Shown here: positions 16,716-28,092 of the stretch, piece after piece
Layout of the letters: each line of letters begins with the position of its first letter
Numbering within the stretch: the first letter of the stretch is position 1
Assembly: GCA_014190275.1 (NCBI GenBank)
Contig: BJGE01000008.1
Location: 1-53,350, forward strand
Source of the DNA: Actinomycetes bacterium
GTDB lineage: Bacteria > Actinomycetota > Actinomycetes > S36-B12
Length of the DNA stretch: 53,350 nt
Direction: 5' to 3'
Notes under the pieces: generated by a model
Told to the model about the DNA's origin: nothing
The model's database searches: none
Seen by the model: the letters and a program-made list of their open reading frames with translations, nothing else
Translations under genes and position numbers: made by a program

Positions 16716-17987
16716 CTAGAAAGCCTCTAGCGCATCCCGGATCGGCACCAGTTTCGCTGCCGCCTCGGCTAATTCAGTTTCTGGATGCGATCCGGCAACG
16801 ATGCCGCAGCCGGCAAATGCGCGCACTGTTTGGCTCGCACTATCAATTTCAGCACAGCGAAGGGCAATTCCGAACTCACCATCGCCTTGGGCATCAAACC
16901 ATCCCACCGGGCCGGCATATCGACCGCGATCCATGCCCTCCAGTTCGCGGATAACCGCCAGGGCGCGCTCGGTTGGGGTACCGCAAACGGCTGCTGTTGG
17001 GTGCAGTGATGCTGCCAGTGCTAGCACGGATGCGGCGTCCGCCAGACGTCCGGTGATATCCGTGGCTAGATGTTGAACATTTGCGAGTGCAAGCACGTGC
17101 GGCCTCTCTGGCACCGTCAAGTCTGTGCAATGTGCTGCTAGTGCTCGTGCAACTGAATGAACCGCATATTCATGCTCTTCAAGGTCCTTGCCACTGCCGA
17201 GAAGCGCCGAGGCCAAGCTCGCATCCGCGGTTGCATCGCCTTGGCGGCGAACGGTGCCAGCAAGTACCCGACTAGTAACGAGGTCACCGGTGCGGCGCAC
17301 GAGTAACTCAGGAGTGGCTCCGATCAAGCCTGCGACACTAAATGTCCAGCAGGAGGGGTACCTCTGGGCAAGATTCAACAGGAGATGTCGCATATCAAGG
17401 GCACCATCGACATGTGCCACTACATCGCGCGCCAAGACCACTTTGTCGAGTTCGCCAGCATTAATGCGCCTGATGGCTTCGGCCACCGCACCTTGCCATT
17501 CGGGGGCGGTAAGTGACCCTTCCGCCCAGCGCACCGCGGCTGGCTTGGCTGGTGCGGACACTGGTCGGACCGCCTTGCGGGGATCATGATCCGGGTCCAC
17601 CACGGTGACCCAGGCCTGGCCGCCGCGACGGCCGATAATGACTTTCGGGACCGTGATGATCGAGGTACCCGGGGTCGGGTCGAAGGCAAATGATGCGAAT
17701 GCAACCGGGCCGGTGCCGGGTACATCCACGGTGTCGTCAATCACTTTCTCAGCGCACCATTTAGACCACCAGCGCTGAGCCCGGCTAAAACGTTCGGGCC
17801 CGCTGACCTCGAGTTGGGCAGCCACACCCCAACCAACTAGACCTTCACCGCCGCGTACCCAAGCCACCGGATCGGCAACTGGCAGCCGCGCCAAGAGGGC
17901 CTGGGGGTCCGGGATTGGTCGGGTCTGCACGATGATTCGGGCAGGTTCTGGGGTGGCGCCCAAGCGAGACAAGGCTTTGTTAACCAC
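16716..17987 (-). CDS. menF: Isochorismate synthase
   Basis: This 423-residue chorismate-binding enzyme opens the menaquinone pathway (chorismate to isochorismate). The C-terminal domain carries KVVLARDVVAHVDG, ELLVRRTGDLVTSRVLAGTVRR, HPTAAVCGTPTERAL and GRYAGPVGWFDAQGDGEFGIALR. The stop is convergent with menD. It is divergent from menG, with 60 bp between their starts. A siderophore role (EntC) is possible in principle, but the context argues for menaquinone. Confidence 0.92.
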   Translation of the reverse strand: MVNKALSRLGATPEPARIIVQTRPIPDPQALLARLPVADPVAWVRGGEGLVGWGVAAQLEVSGPERFSRAQRWWSKWCAEKVIDDTVDVPGTGPVAFASFAFDPTPGTSIITVPKVIIGRRGGQAWVTVVDPDHDPRKAVRPVSAPAKPAAVRWAEGSLTAPEWQGAVAEAIRRINAGELDKVVLARDVVAHVDGALDMRHLLLNLAQRYPSCWTFSVAGLIGATPELLVRRTGDLVTSRVLAGTVRRQGDATADASLASALLGSGKDLEEHEYAVHSVARALAAHCTDLTVPERPHVLALANVQHLATDITGRLADAASVLALAASLHPTAAVCGTPTERALAVIRELEGMDRGRYAGPVGWFDAQGDGEFGIALRCAEIDSASQTVRAFAGCGIVAGSHPETELAEAAAKLVPIRDALEAF

Positions 17988-18047
17988 CCCGATAGTTTAG
18001 ATGCCCACGGTACTTAAGGCAGCACGAGTGTCTGGAAGGATAGGGGT

Positions 18048-18758
18048 GTGACGCGCGCTGATCTGACCAAAGCCCCCATCGATGTCGCCGCCATGTTTGA
18101 TGGGGTCGCAGAACGTTATGACCTAACCAACGATGTGCTGGCGCTGGGCCAAACCCGGCGCTGGCGCAAGGCCGTGTTGGCCGCCGTGGCTCCGCTACCC
18201 GGGGAGCGGATTTTGGATCTGGCCGCCGGCACCGGCACCTCGAGTTTGCCATTTGCCGAGCTGGGGGCCGACGTCTTCCCCACCGATTTCTCACTGGGCA
18301 TGCTCAAGGTAGGCCGCGAGCGGTTACCGCAATTGCCATTTGTGGCCGGTGATGGTCTAGCCCTGCCCTATCGCGATGGGGTGTTTGACGCGGCCACCAT
18401 CTCATTTGGGCTGAGAAATTTGGCCGACCTGGCCGCCGGCTTGACGGAGTTAAGGCGCGTGGTGCGACCCGGTGGCCGGCTGGTCAGCTGCGAGTTTTCG
18501 CAGCCAACCTGGGCCCCATTTCGCACCGTGTACACCGAGTATCTGATGAAAGCCTTGCCAGCGGTGGCAACTAGGGTCGCGAGTAATCCGGAAGCCTACG
18601 TATACCTAGCCGAGTCGATCCGGGCTTGGCCCGACCAGCGGGAGTTAGCGGCGCACCTGCAAGCTGCGGGCTGGGCCCGGGTGCAGTGGCGCAACCTAAC
18701 GGGTGGGATCGTGGCCCTGCACCGAGGGGTTAACCCGGGGCCGGATGCCACTGCGTGA
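18048..18758 (+). CDS. menG: Demethylmenaquinone methyltransferase
   Basis: The 236-residue SAM-dependent enzyme (UbiE family) does the last step of menaquinone synthesis. Motifs are [25 protein letters not shown] at the N-terminus, [20 protein letters not shown] (SAM motif I), [13 protein letters not shown], and [19 protein letters not shown]. The start is GTG with GGAAGGATAGGGG upstream. The nuo promoter region follows immediately. Confidence 0.94.
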   Translation: MTRADLTKAPIDVAAMFDGVAERYDLTNDVLALGQTRRWRKAVLAAVAPLPGERILDLAAGTGTSSLPFAELGADVFPTDFSLGMLKVGRERLPQLPFVAGDGLALPYRDGVFDAATISFGLRNLADLAAGLTELRRVVRPGGRLVSCEFSQPTWAPFRTVYTEYLMKALPAVATRVASNPEAYVYLAESIRAWPDQRELAAHLQAAGWARVQWRNLTGGIVALHRGVNPGPDATA

Positions 18759-18780
18759 GTATGGGCTGCCGCACTATACT
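18752..18780 (+). promoter_or_regulatory. Putative nuo operon promoter
   Basis: TATACT (18775-18780) is a good -10 element. The -35 position 17 bp upstream, TGCGTG (18752-18757), is weak. The Rex operator begins 8 bp after the -10, so it would cover the transcription start. The transcript would have a leader of about 120 nt before the nuoA GTG. Confidence 0.5.
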
Positions 18781-18788
18781 TGGGGAGA

Positions 18789-18806
18789 TCGTGAAGGCTT
18801 TCACAA
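18789..18806. promoter_or_regulatory. Rex operator upstream of nuoA
   Basis: TCGTGAAGGCTTTCACAA matches the actinobacterial/Gram-positive Rex consensus TTGTGAANNNNTTCACAA with a single mismatch (position 2). It lies just downstream of a -10-like TATACT, where a bound repressor would block initiation. Rex is encoded in this window (3161-3871). Rex control of nuo operons is known in Streptomyces. Confidence 0.8.
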
Positions 18807-18905
18807 GAGCGCAAAGTTGATGGTATCTCGCGGTCACGGGCACCGGGTAGCACAACTCAGTATTGATGAATCCAGTCGGCAGCTGCAAGGAGTGATGGAA
18901 CTGCG

Positions 18906-19265
18906 GTGAACGTCTACACGCCGATTTTGATCCTTGGCATCCTTGCTTTCGCATTTGCGGTTTTTTCGGTTGGCATTGCGACGTTCACCGGTCCGAAGCG
19001 TTACAACAGAGCTAAGTACGACGCGTACGAGTGTGGCATTGAGCCGACACCGCAGCCGGTGGGTGGTGGCCGCTTTCCGGTTAAGTACTACCTAACGGCA
19101 ATGTTGTTTATTGTTTTTGACATTGAAATTGTTTTTCTCTACCCGTGGGCTGTCGCATTTGATCGCCTAGCGGTATTTGGTTTAATTGAAATGCTGGTAT
19201 TTATCGCCACTGTCCTCGTTGTTTACGCCTACGTCTGGCGTCGACGTGGACTCGAGTGGGACTGA
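18906..19265 (+). CDS. nuoA: NADH-quinone oxidoreductase subunit A
   Basis: The 119-residue membrane subunit has three transmembrane helices and the conserved loop [27 protein letters not shown], whose ECG segment lies near the quinone site, then [12 protein letters not shown]. The GTG start at 18906 follows AAGGAGTG. It is the first gene of the nuoA-N operon, downstream of the Rex operator. Confidence 0.96.
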   Translation: MNVYTPILILGILAFAFAVFSVGIATFTGPKRYNRAKYDAYECGIEPTPQPVGGGRFPVKYYLTAMLFIVFDIEIVFLYPWAVAFDRLAVFGLIEMLVFIATVLVVYAYVWRRRGLEWD

Positions 19266-19275
19266 CGGGAAAATA

Positions 19276-19830
19276 ATGGGACTTGAAGAAGCTCTACCAT
19301 CGGGTGTCCTACTAACAACGGTTGAGAAGGTTGCGGGATACGCGCGTAAAGGTTCGCTTTGGCCGGCAACTTTTGGGCTTGCCTGCTGCGCTATTGAGAT
19401 GATGGCGGTTGGGAGCGCTCGCTATGACCTAGCGCGATTCGGCATGGAGGTCTTTCGAGCCTCACCGCGACAAGCGGACCTCATGATCGTCGCGGGCCGA
19501 GTGAGTCAAAAGATGGCGCCCGTGCTGCGTCAGGTCTACGATCAAATGCCCGGCCCAAAATGGGTGTTAGCGATGGGTGTTTGCGCATCGAGCGGTGGGA
19601 TGTTCAACAACTACGCGATTGTGCAAGGTGTTGACCACGTGGTTCCGGTGGATATTTACCTACCCGGTTGCCCGCCGCGCCCGGAGATGTTAATCGATGC
19701 GATTTTGAAACTGCATGACCAAATCCAAGATATGAAATTAGGTGTTAATCGAAAGACCCAAATTATCGCCTTGGAATCGGCGGCACTCCAGGCCCCAACA
19801 ACCTTGGAGATGAAGGGGCTGCTGCGATGA
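19276..19830 (+). CDS. nuoB: NADH-quinone oxidoreductase subunit B
   Basis: The 184-residue peripheral subunit binds the N2 [4Fe-4S] cluster. All four ligands are visible in [18 protein letters not shown] and [11 protein letters not shown] use ATG 19276 ([10 protein letters not shown]), 10 bp after nuoA; the longer track ORF overlaps nuoA. A second nuoB paralogue is at 39142-39654. Confidence 0.96.
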   Translation: MGLEEALPSGVLLTTVEKVAGYARKGSLWPATFGLACCAIEMMAVGSARYDLARFGMEVFRASPRQADLMIVAGRVSQKMAPVLRQVYDQMPGPKWVLAMGVCASSGGMFNNYAIVQGVDHVVPVDIYLPGCPPRPEMLIDAILKLHDQIQDMKLGVNRKTQIIALESAALQAPTTLEMKGLLR

Positions 19831-20531
19831 CCAGCAACCCGCTCCCGGTGGTGCCCGCAGGTGCCAGACAGATTGACGTCATCGACGTTCAGCATGGGGC
19901 ATTTGGAATCCACGGTTCTGGCGATACCAGCGGATTTGGCGGGTTGATCGACCCTCGGGTGCTCCCAGCACCCAGTTTGCCGCCGTTTGGCGGCTGGTTT
20001 GATGAATTGGCCGAAGAGCTGGAGCTCTCGCTGACCGCCCGCGGTATCCCGATGGCAAGCGCGGTCGAAAAAGTGGTGGTAGATCGTGGTGAGATCACCT
20101 TCTTTGTTCGGCGTGAGCTACTACTCGCGTTCGCGACCACCTTGCGCGATGAGCCCGGTCTTCGCTTTGAGTTCTGCAGCGGTGTCAATGGAGTCCACTA
20201 CCCAAATGACCTGGGCCGCGAACTGCATGCTGTCTATCATCTTTTCTCGATCACCCACAATCGCCGGATCCGGCTCGAAGTCGCCGCACCTGATGCCGAT
20301 CCGCACCTCCCGTCCTTGGTTGCCATTTATCCAACCAATGACTGGCATGAGCGCGAGACATGGGATTTCTTCGGAATCATTTTTGACGGACATCCGGCCT
20401 TGACCCGAATTGAAATGCCTGATGACTGGCCGGGGCACCCGCAGCGCAAGGACTACCCGCTCGGTGGCATCCCGGTTGAATACAAGGGCGCTACCATCCC
20501 GCCGCCGGATCAGCGGAGGGCTTACAACTGA
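19827..20531 (+). CDS. nuoC: NADH-quinone oxidoreductase subunit C
   Basis: The 234-residue 30-kDa-type subunit of the peripheral arm has the signature [35 protein letters not shown] near the C-terminus. The first ~60 residues are a variable extension. It overlaps nuoB and nuoD at stop/start codons. Confidence 0.95.
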   Translation: MTSNPLPVVPAGARQIDVIDVQHGAFGIHGSGDTSGFGGLIDPRVLPAPSLPPFGGWFDELAEELELSLTARGIPMASAVEKVVVDRGEITFFVRRELLLAFATTLRDEPGLRFEFCSGVNGVHYPNDLGRELHAVYHLFSITHNRRIRLEVAAPDADPHLPSLVAIYPTNDWHERETWDFFGIIFDGHPALTRIEMPDDWPGHPQRKDYPLGGIPVEYKGATIPPPDQRRAYN

Positions 20532-21868
20532 TGTCGACCGATCACTTGACCGACCCTTATGCCAGCTCCTATGAAACCGGCGACGAGACCATCTATAACG
20601 TATCGGGCGGCGACTGGGACACCATCACCGCGGCGCCGGATGGCGAGAAGGAACGCATCGTTGTCAACATGGGTCCGCAGCACCCGTCAACCCACGGCGT
20701 GCTGCGCTTAATTGTCGAACTTGAGGGTGAGACCGTAACCCAAGCCAGGTGCGGTATCGGTTACCTGCATACCGGCATTGAAAAGAACATGGAATTTAGG
20801 TCCTGGGTGCAGGGAGTTACGTTTGTTACCAGAATGGACTATCTAGCACCGTTCTTCAATGAGACGGTCTACTGTCTTGCGGTTGAGAAACTGCTTGGGG
20901 TCACCGATCAAATCCCAGAGCGAGCTAGTGCCATTCGGGTTCTAATGATGGAATTGAACAGGATCTCCTCGCATCTGGTAGCGCTGGCCACCGGCGGCAT
21001 GGAGCTGGGTGCTCTCACCGCGATGATCTTTGGCTTCCGCGAGCGTGAACTGATCCTTGATGTATTCGAAATGGTTACCGGCTTGCGCATGAACAGCGCC
21101 TATATTCGACCTGGTGGTGTTGCGCAGGACTTACCGGCCGATGGGGTTGCGAAAATCCGTGAGATGCTGCCGCTACTGCGAAAGCGATTAAAGGACACCA
21201 CCGATCTATTGGTTGATAATTCAATCTGGATGGGCCGCACTTCGGGGATTGGTTACCTCGATCTCACGGGCTGCATGGCGCTTGGAGTTTCGGGGCCGGT
21301 ACTTCGTGCCACCGGCCTACCCCACGACCTACGAAAGAGCCAGCCATATTGCGGTTACGAAACATATGAGTTCGATGTTGTCACCGAAACCACCTGCGAT
21401 GCTTACGGTCGTTTCTTGATCCGTGTGGGAGAGATGCAACAGTCCATTCGCATCGTGGAACAAGCACTTGATCGGCTCGAGAAGCCGGGTCCGGTGATGA
21501 TCGCTGATAAGCGGATCGCTTGGCCGGCGCAATTGGCCATCGGTGCGGATGGTCAGGGTAATTCAACAGACCATATTCGTGAAATAATGGCCGAGTCGAT
21601 GGAAGCTCTAATCCACCATTTCAAACTGGTCACCGAAGGTTTCAAAGTTCCGGTCGGTCAGGTGTACACGGCAATCGAATCGCCGCGTGGCGAGCTTGGC
21701 TGCCATCTTGTTAGCGCGGGTGGCACCCGGCCGTATCGGGCGCATTTTCGTGATCCGTCATTTACCAACCTGCAGTCTGTGGCAGCGATGAGTGAGGGTG
21801 GGCAGGTGGCAGACCTAATTGCCGCGGTCGCCAGCATCGATCCTGTCATGGGCGGGGTCGACCGGTAG
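20531..21868 (+). CDS. nuoD: NADH-quinone oxidoreductase subunit D
   Basis: The 445-residue 49-kDa subunit forms the quinone pocket with NuoB. Conserved blocks are [47 protein letters not shown] and the C-terminal [11 protein letters not shown]. The catalytic histidine/tyrosine region (GPQHPSTHG) is intact. The ATG overlaps the nuoC stop. Confidence 0.97.
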   Translation: MSTDHLTDPYASSYETGDETIYNVSGGDWDTITAAPDGEKERIVVNMGPQHPSTHGVLRLIVELEGETVTQARCGIGYLHTGIEKNMEFRSWVQGVTFVTRMDYLAPFFNETVYCLAVEKLLGVTDQIPERASAIRVLMMELNRISSHLVALATGGMELGALTAMIFGFRERELILDVFEMVTGLRMNSAYIRPGGVAQDLPADGVAKIREMLPLLRKRLKDTTDLLVDNSIWMGRTSGIGYLDLTGCMALGVSGPVLRATGLPHDLRKSQPYCGYETYEFDVVTETTCDAYGRFLIRVGEMQQSIRIVEQALDRLEKPGPVMIADKRIAWPAQLAIGADGQGNSTDHIREIMAESMEALIHHFKLVTEGFKVPVGQVYTAIESPRGELGCHLVSAGGTRPYRAHFRDPSFTNLQSVAAMSEGGQVADLIAAVASIDPVMGGVDR

Positions 21869-21899
21869 TACCCAATCTAAACGAGAGCGACGCAGCATA

Positions 21900-22556
21900 A
21901 TGACTATCAGTGAGATAACTCGCAACCAGATGCGTGAACTGGCTGCGCGCTACCCGAAATCGCGATCGGCATTACTACCGATGCTGCATCTGGTGCAAAG
22001 TGTTGAAGACGAAGTAACCACCGACGGCATCAACGCCTGTGCTGAAGTCCTTGGAATCACCTCGGCGGAGGTAACAGCGGTCGCCAGCTTCTACACAATG
22101 TACAAGCGCAAGCCGGTTGGTAAGCATCACATTGGCGTTTGCACAAATACCTTGTGCGGGTTACTAGGGGGCGATGCGGTCTTCTCGGCACTCAGTGAGC
22201 GTCTTGGTGCCAAGAACAATGAGTCCAGCGCTGATGGTGAATTTTGGCTGGAGCGGATCGAATGCCAGGCGGCCTGCACCCACGCACCGGTGATGACCGT
22301 CGATTGGGAGTTTATGGACGATGTCACGCCGGCTGGCGCTGTGGAAGTAGTGGACCGGCTAGCACGAGGCGAGCGGGTTCAGTCCACTCGCGGTCCTGTT
22401 ATTCGCGATTTCAGGGCCACCGAACATACCTTGGCGTATCCACTTGATGGCTTGGTCAATGAAGGGGAAGCCGTGGATGCGAAAATGCTGGTCGGTCTTC
22501 GCCTTGCTAAGGAGCGCGGCATGAGCGCGGCCTCGGTACCGGCGGGGGAGGCGTGA
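21900..22556 (+). CDS. nuoE: NADH-quinone oxidoreductase subunit E
   Basis: The 218-residue subunit holds the N1a [2Fe-2S] cluster, with ligands in VCTNTLCGLLGG and ECQAACTHAP. The true start is ATG 21900 (MTISEITRNQMREL); the track ORF from 21819 overlaps nuoD. The protein is somewhat longer than average because of a C-terminal extension of about 45 residues. Confidence 0.94.
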   Translation: MTISEITRNQMRELAARYPKSRSALLPMLHLVQSVEDEVTTDGINACAEVLGITSAEVTAVASFYTMYKRKPVGKHHIGVCTNTLCGLLGGDAVFSALSERLGAKNNESSADGEFWLERIECQAACTHAPVMTVDWEFMDDVTPAGAVEVVDRLARGERVQSTRGPVIRDFRATEHTLAYPLDGLVNEGEAVDAKMLVGLRLAKERGMSAASVPAGEA

Positions 22557-23869
22557 TGATTACTTCCGGGCTGACACCCATCATCACTGAGCACTGGGAT
22601 AAACCAGATCTTTATACGATCGAGGGCTACCGCCGAGTCGGTGGCTATCGGGCACTGGCGGCCGCATTGCGGCTGGATCCCGATGCGATTATTGGGCAGA
22701 TCAAGGACAGCGGGCTTAGAGGACGCGGGGGCGCGGGTTTCCCGACGGGCATGAAGTGGGGGTTCGTCCCGCAAAACGATGGCAAGCCCCACTATTTAGT
22801 TGTTAACGCTGATGAATCCGAGCCCGGTGCTTGCAAGGACATTCCGATTATGTTGGCGAATCCGCATGCACTGGTCGAAGGCGTCATCATCGCCTCCTAT
22901 GCGATTAGAGCGAGCCATGCCTTCATCTACATTCGCGGTGAAGTCCCACACGCCATCCGCAAGGTAGCCAATGCGGTAGAGCAGGCACGCGCAGCGGGGT
23001 TCATTGGCGAGAATATTCTTGGCAGTGGATTCGCACTAGACGTAGTGGTTCACTCCGGTGCCGGTGCCTATATCTGCGGAGAAGAAACCGCGCTGTTGGA
23101 TTCGCTGGAGGGTTACCGTGGGCAACCCCGGCTCAAGCCACCATTCCCGGCGGTTGCGGGTCTGTACGCCTCACCCACGGTGATCAACAATGTCGAAACC
23201 ATCGTCAACATCCCCTACATCATGGATCGCGGGGTGGCCTGGTTCCGGCAATTCGGTACCGAGAAATCCCCCGGCTTCAAAGTGTTCTCAATATCGGGCC
23301 ATGTGGTTCGCCCCGGTATCTACGAGGCGCCACTTGGCATCACGATGAATGAACTCCTCGACTACGCGGGTGGTATCAGGGGCGGCGGCCGGGTTAAGTT
23401 CTGGCTGCCGGGTGGCTCATCGGTGCCCATGTTGACAGCAGATCACCTTGATACGCCGATGACCTACGAAGACATGGCGGCGGCCGGTACCATGCTCGGC
23501 ACGGGCACCCCAATGCTCTTCGACGAAACTGTCAGTGTCGTTAAGGCCGTAACGCGCTGGCTTGAGTTCTACAAGCATGAGTCCTGCGGTAAATGCACGC
23601 CGTGCCGGGAGGGTACCTACTGGATCACCGGCGTACTCGAAAAGTTTGAGCACGGCCACGGTTCACCGGCCGAAGTAGACACCCTGGTAAATCTTTGCTC
23701 GCAAATCGCAGGTCGGTCCTTCTGCGCACTGGGTGACGCGGCTGCGACCCCGTACCCGGCAGCACTGAAGTACTTCCGCCAAGAGTTTGAAGCTGCCATG
23801 ACCTTGTCCGCTGATGAGCAATTCAATCCGGTGGCGTCCTACGTCTTTGCGGAAGCGGCAACGCGATGA
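22556..23869 (+). CDS. nuoF: NADH-quinone oxidoreductase subunit F
   Basis: The protein of about 437 residues binds NADH and FMN and the N3 cluster. Visible motifs are [47 protein letters not shown], and the cluster ligands [11 protein letters not shown] plus [15 protein letters not shown] 22556 (TGATG overlap with nuoE) has GGGGGAGG at proper spacing; GTG 22553 is one codon earlier. Confidence 0.96.
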   Translation: MITSGLTPIITEHWDKPDLYTIEGYRRVGGYRALAAALRLDPDAIIGQIKDSGLRGRGGAGFPTGMKWGFVPQNDGKPHYLVVNADESEPGACKDIPIMLANPHALVEGVIIASYAIRASHAFIYIRGEVPHAIRKVANAVEQARAAGFIGENILGSGFALDVVVHSGAGAYICGEETALLDSLEGYRGQPRLKPPFPAVAGLYASPTVINNVETIVNIPYIMDRGVAWFRQFGTEKSPGFKVFSISGHVVRPGIYEAPLGITMNELLDYAGGIRGGGRVKFWLPGGSSVPMLTADHLDTPMTYEDMAAAGTMLGTGTPMLFDETVSVVKAVTRWLEFYKHESCGKCTPCREGTYWITGVLEKFEHGHGSPAEVDTLVNLCSQIAGRSFCALGDAAATPYPAALKYFRQEFEAAMTLSADEQFNPVASYVFAEAATR

Positions 23870-26241
23870 CTATTACAAGCAATGCTGGGTCAGATCTCAG
23901 TCCGCAGACCGAGATGGTGACCGTCGTTGTTGATGGGGTCGCAATTGAAATCCCCAAGGGCACTTTGGTAATCCGGGCAGCTGAATTACTCGGTATTGAG
24001 ATCCCACGTTTTTGCGATCACCCACTACTCGAACCGGTCGCTGCCTGCCGCATGTGTCTGGTAGACATTGAAGGCGTACCGAAACCGCAGCCAGCCTGTG
24101 CGCAGGTGGTTTCCGATGGCATGCAGGTGCGAACTCAATTGACTTCGCCTATTGCGCGCGAGGCCCAAGAGGGGGTGATGGAGTTCTTGCTCCTGAATCA
24201 CCCACTGGATTGTCCGGTGTGCGACAAGGGTGGTGAATGCCCGCTACAAAACCAAGCCATGAGTGCTGGTCGACCGGATTCGCGGTTCGAAGAAGAGAAG
24301 CGCACTTTCCCGAAGCCGATAAACGTGAGTGCGCAGATCCTGCTCGACCGGGAACGCTGTGTCTCGTGTGCCCGCTGCACCCGATTCGCAGAGCAGATCG
24401 CCGGTGATCCGATGCTCGAGTTGCTCGAACGCGGGTCAATGCAGCAAGTTGGCACCGCAGCCGATCAGCCATTTGACTCTTACTTCTCGGGTAACACCGT
24501 CCAAATCTGCCCAGTCGGGGCTTTAACAAGCGCGGCGTACCGATTCCGGTCACGGCCATTTGACCTAGTGTCGGTGCCAACAACCTGTGAGCATTGCGCC
24601 TCAGGTTGCTCACTTCGGACAGACCATCGTCGCGGCACGGTCACCCGCCGGTTGGCATGGGACGAACCCGCGGTGAACGAAGAGTGGAACTGCGACAAAG
24701 GCCGATTTGCCTTCACCTATTTGGAGCGGGGCCGGGTGGCCACGCCATTGATTCGTGAAGACGGCGAACTGAGAGTTGCATCATGGCCGGAAGCCCTGGA
24801 TTTCGCCGCGCGCGGTTTGGCAGCCGCCACCAGCCATGGCGTACTTGTTGGAGGCCGTTCAACGATTGAAGATTCGTATGCATACGCTCGCTTCGCCAGA
24901 GTCGCGCTACAAACCGACAATATTGACTTCCGGGTGCGTGACTCATCGGATGAAGAAGCCCAATTCCTGCGGGCTGCGGTGGCGGGCACTGCTGTGCGTA
25001 CGACCTATGAATCACTTGAGAAGGCTCCGGCGGTATTGCTAATTGCCTTCGAGCCAGAGGATGAATCCCCGATTGTGTTTTTACGCCTGCGCAAGGCGGC
25101 TCGGGGCGGCACCCGCATCTACTCCGTGGGTGCGTTAGCCACCCGCGGATTAGCCAAAATGATGGGAACCTTGATTCCGGCAAGGCCTGGTGCAGAAGGC
25201 TCGGCACTCGCGGGGTTAACCGAGCAGGTGCGCGCGGATCTGAGCACCCGGGGCGCGGTCATCATGGTGGGTGAGCGCATCGCTGGTGTCGAAGGTGGCG
25301 CCACCGCGGTACTTGAACTAGCCCGGACGACCGGTGCGGCCGTTACCTGGGTGCCTCGCCGGGCCGGTGAACGCGGGGCGCTGGATGCGGGTGCCCTAGC
25401 GGGTTTGCTGCCGGGCGGCCGGCCGCTAACCGATGCAGTTGCCCGCGGGGCGGTCGCTGCCGCGTGGGGAGTTGACTCGTTGCCAGCAACCGTTGGCTTG
25501 GCTGGTACCACCATGCTGCAAGCGATTAAGGCTGGTGACATCGGAGCGATAATTACCGCGGGTGTCGAACTGGCAGATTTCCCAGACCCAGCACTTGGCC
25601 ACGACGCCATCGAAGCTGCCGCTTTCGTGGTTGCCCTTGAGAATCACCACTCAGCGATTACTGAACTCGCTGACGTGGTTTTCCCGGTGGCAGTAGTGAC
25701 CGAAAAATCCGGAACCTTCATGAACTGGGAAGGCCGACCGCGACCATTCGCGCAAACCTTCAAGGATGCACTTGTGATGTCCGATGCGGTAGTCCTTGGA
25801 ATGTTGGCACGCGCGATGGACGTACCGATCGGTGCCAGTGATGTTTCGGGTATCCGGAAAGAACTTGGCGCACTGGGAGCCTGGGCAGGAGAGCGAGCGG
25901 AGCAGCCGAACACACCGCCAGGTCGGGTTGTGGACGGTGACTACCTAGTCAGTTCCTGGCGTGCGCTCATTGACAATGGTGTGATGCAGGAGGGTGAGCC
26001 ATACTTGGCAGCAACGGCACCTGCAGTGACCGCCAAGGTTTCGCCGGCAACCGCCAATGCTCTTGGTAAACCGGAGCAGGTTACCGTGACGGGCCCGCTC
26101 GGGTCGATAACACTGCCGCTGCAAATCGGTGACGTAGTCGACGGGGTTGTGTGCTTGCCGCTCAACTCCCCGGGCTGCGCCATTTATCGAGATCTTGGCG
26201 TGCGAGCTGGCGAGGCCGTGGCAATGGGGGGTGCGGTGTGA
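23866..26241 (+). CDS. nuoG: NADH-quinone oxidoreductase subunit G
   Basis: The 791-residue subunit starts with a [2Fe-2S] domain ([25 protein letters not shown]). The HxxCxxC region ([18 protein letters not shown]) and the ferredoxin-like site [19 protein letters not shown] follow. A C-x2-C-x3-C..C set ([15 protein letters not shown]) suggests the off-path N7 cluster is present. The remainder is a molybdopterin oxidoreductase-like domain without its cofactor. It overlaps nuoF by ATGA and nuoH by GTGA. Confidence 0.95.
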   Translation: MTITSNAGSDLSPQTEMVTVVVDGVAIEIPKGTLVIRAAELLGIEIPRFCDHPLLEPVAACRMCLVDIEGVPKPQPACAQVVSDGMQVRTQLTSPIAREAQEGVMEFLLLNHPLDCPVCDKGGECPLQNQAMSAGRPDSRFEEEKRTFPKPINVSAQILLDRERCVSCARCTRFAEQIAGDPMLELLERGSMQQVGTAADQPFDSYFSGNTVQICPVGALTSAAYRFRSRPFDLVSVPTTCEHCASGCSLRTDHRRGTVTRRLAWDEPAVNEEWNCDKGRFAFTYLERGRVATPLIREDGELRVASWPEALDFAARGLAAATSHGVLVGGRSTIEDSYAYARFARVALQTDNIDFRVRDSSDEEAQFLRAAVAGTAVRTTYESLEKAPAVLLIAFEPEDESPIVFLRLRKAARGGTRIYSVGALATRGLAKMMGTLIPARPGAEGSALAGLTEQVRADLSTRGAVIMVGERIAGVEGGATAVLELARTTGAAVTWVPRRAGERGALDAGALAGLLPGGRPLTDAVARGAVAAAWGVDSLPATVGLAGTTMLQAIKAGDIGAIITAGVELADFPDPALGHDAIEAAAFVVALENHHSAITELADVVFPVAVVTEKSGTFMNWEGRPRPFAQTFKDALVMSDAVVLGMLARAMDVPIGASDVSGIRKELGALGAWAGERAEQPNTPPGRVVDGDYLVSSWRALIDNGVMQEGEPYLAATAPAVTAKVSPATANALGKPEQVTVTGPLGSITLPLQIGDVVDGVVCLPLNSPGCAIYRDLGVRAGEAVAMGGAV

Positions 26242-27539
26242 CCGAATCCCAGTTCGGAGTTTTTGGTATCGACCCATGGTGGCTGGTACTGCTAAAAGTC
26301 TTGGCCATCTTTGTAATGCTGGTACTTCTCACCCTGTTCACCATTTGGTGGGAGCGTCGGGTGGTATCTCGGATGCAGAACCGAATCGGCCCAAACCGTG
26401 TCGGACCATTTGGTTTGCTGCAGTCCTTGATGGATGGTTTCAAGTTGGGCCTGAAGGAAGAGATCATCCCCAAGGCAGCACACGTAGGTGTTTACTGGAT
26501 TGCCCCGGTGATTTCGGCAACCGCTGCTTTTCTGGCATTTGCCGTCATCCCATTTGGCCCTACGGTCTCGATTTTCGGGGTGGAAACACCATTGCAGCTG
26601 ACAGACTTTCCGGTCTCGGTGCTCTATATATTGGCGATTGCCTCGATTGGCATTTATGGGATTGTGCTTGCGGGTTGGTCATCGGGCTCGACCTACCCCC
26701 TCCTGGGCGGCCTTCGCTCCAGCGCCCAGATGATCTCCTATGAAATCGCAATGGGTATGTCATTTGTCGCTGTGTTCTTGTATGCCGGGTCAATGTCAAC
26801 TTCTGAGATCATTTCGGCGCAGGAGCCAATTTGGTTCGCGGTGATCTTGCTTCCGTCATTCCTGATCTACGTAACTTCCATGGTCGGGGAAACCAACCGG
26901 GCGCCGTTTGATCTGCCCGAAGCCGAAGGAGAACTAGTCGGTGGGTTCCACACCGAGTACTCCTCATTGAAGTTTGCCATGTTCTTCCTAGCTGAGTACA
27001 TCAACATGGTTACGGTTTCGGCATTGGCGACAACTTTATTTCTGGGCGGTTGGCTGGCCCCTTGGCCAATCTCGCTCTGGGAGTCGGCAAATACCGGTTG
27101 GTGGCCGCTACTTTGGTGGTTGGCAAAGGTGCAAATCTTCATCTTCGTGTTCATCTGGCTGCGGGCCACCCTCCCACGTCTTCGTTACGACCAGTTCATG
27201 AAATTTGGCTGGAAGGTACTGATTCCCGCTTCGATAATTTGGATCATGATCGTTGCTGCGGCTCGGGTTTTGCGAAATGATGTCGAGTTGAGCAATCGAC
27301 AGTTACTGATTATCGGGGCCGTGGTTATCGCCGGGCTTTTGGTGGTTTCTTGGTTTGCCCAAGGGACGATCGATCGGCGGGAAGCAGCGCGCAGATTAGT
27401 GCGTAGTGAGATCGAGAACCGCCCTTATGACCCGATGGCCGGTGGTTTCCCGGTCCCGCCGATGCCGGGACAGCAGGCCGTACTCACCTCACGGCGATCG
27501 GGTAGCCCAGTAGTGCAACAGGAGGCCCTCGATGGCTGA
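26238..27539 (+). CDS. nuoH: NADH-quinone oxidoreductase subunit H
   Basis: The 433-residue membrane subunit forms the quinone entry channel. It contains [26 protein letters not shown] and the acidic loop [27 protein letters not shown]. The start is GTG 26238 overlapping the nuoG stop; the track ORF from 26151 lies in nuoG in another frame. The polar C-terminal tail of about 60 residues is typical of actinomycetes. Confidence 0.95.
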   Translation: MTESQFGVFGIDPWWLVLLKVLAIFVMLVLLTLFTIWWERRVVSRMQNRIGPNRVGPFGLLQSLMDGFKLGLKEEIIPKAAHVGVYWIAPVISATAAFLAFAVIPFGPTVSIFGVETPLQLTDFPVSVLYILAIASIGIYGIVLAGWSSGSTYPLLGGLRSSAQMISYEIAMGMSFVAVFLYAGSMSTSEIISAQEPIWFAVILLPSFLIYVTSMVGETNRAPFDLPEAEGELVGGFHTEYSSLKFAMFFLAEYINMVTVSALATTLFLGGWLAPWPISLWESANTGWWPLLWWLAKVQIFIFVFIWLRATLPRLRYDQFMKFGWKVLIPASIIWIMIVAAARVLRNDVELSNRQLLIIGAVVIAGLLVVSWFAQGTIDRREAARRLVRSEIENRPYDPMAGGFPVPPMPGQQAVLTSRRSGSPVVQQEALDG

Positions 27540-28092
27540 ACTTCCGCAGGTGGTGCGTGGCTTCGGTGTCACTTTCGCCACCATCTTCAAGAAGGTAGTG
27601 ACCGAGCAGTATCCGGAGCAGGCCGCCAAGTTCCCACCGAAGCCGCGCTACCACGGTCGGCACCAGCTCAACCGTTGGGCTGATGGCCTGGAGAAATGCA
27701 TTGGCTGTGAGCTGTGTGCTTGGGCCTGCCCTGCCGACGCCATCTTTGTGCAGGGTGCGGACAATCAAGAAGGTGATAGGCACTCACCGGGGGAGCGTTA
27801 CGGTCGGGTGTACCAGATCAACTACCTACGTTGCATCTTCTGCGGATTGTGTATCGAGGCGTGCCCGACCAGGGCGCTGACAATGACGAATGAGTTTGAG
27901 CTGGCAGATAACAACCGCGCTGATCTGATCTTCGAAAAGCAGGATCTACTGGCACCGTTGTTGCCCGGGATGCTCGCACCTCCGCACGCGATGGTGCCGG
28001 GCACCACCGACACCGATTACTACGCAAATAAGATCACCGGTTCGGTACCCGAGCAAGTTGCCGCCGCGAATGAAGAGCAGGCTGCTCCATGA
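27532..28092 (+). CDS. nuoI: NADH-quinone oxidoreductase subunit I
   Basis: The 186-residue ferredoxin-like subunit has two [4Fe-4S] motifs for N6a and N6b ([12 protein letters not shown] and [12 protein letters not shown]). It overlaps nuoH by 8 bp and nuoJ by ATGA. A paralogue-like ferredoxin is at 40085-40459. Confidence 0.96.
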   Translation: MAELPQVVRGFGVTFATIFKKVVTEQYPEQAAKFPPKPRYHGRHQLNRWADGLEKCIGCELCAWACPADAIFVQGADNQEGDRHSPGERYGRVYQINYLRCIFCGLCIEACPTRALTMTNEFELADNNRADLIFEKQDLLAPLLPGMLAPPHAMVPGTTDTDYYANKITGSVPEQVAAANEEQAAP

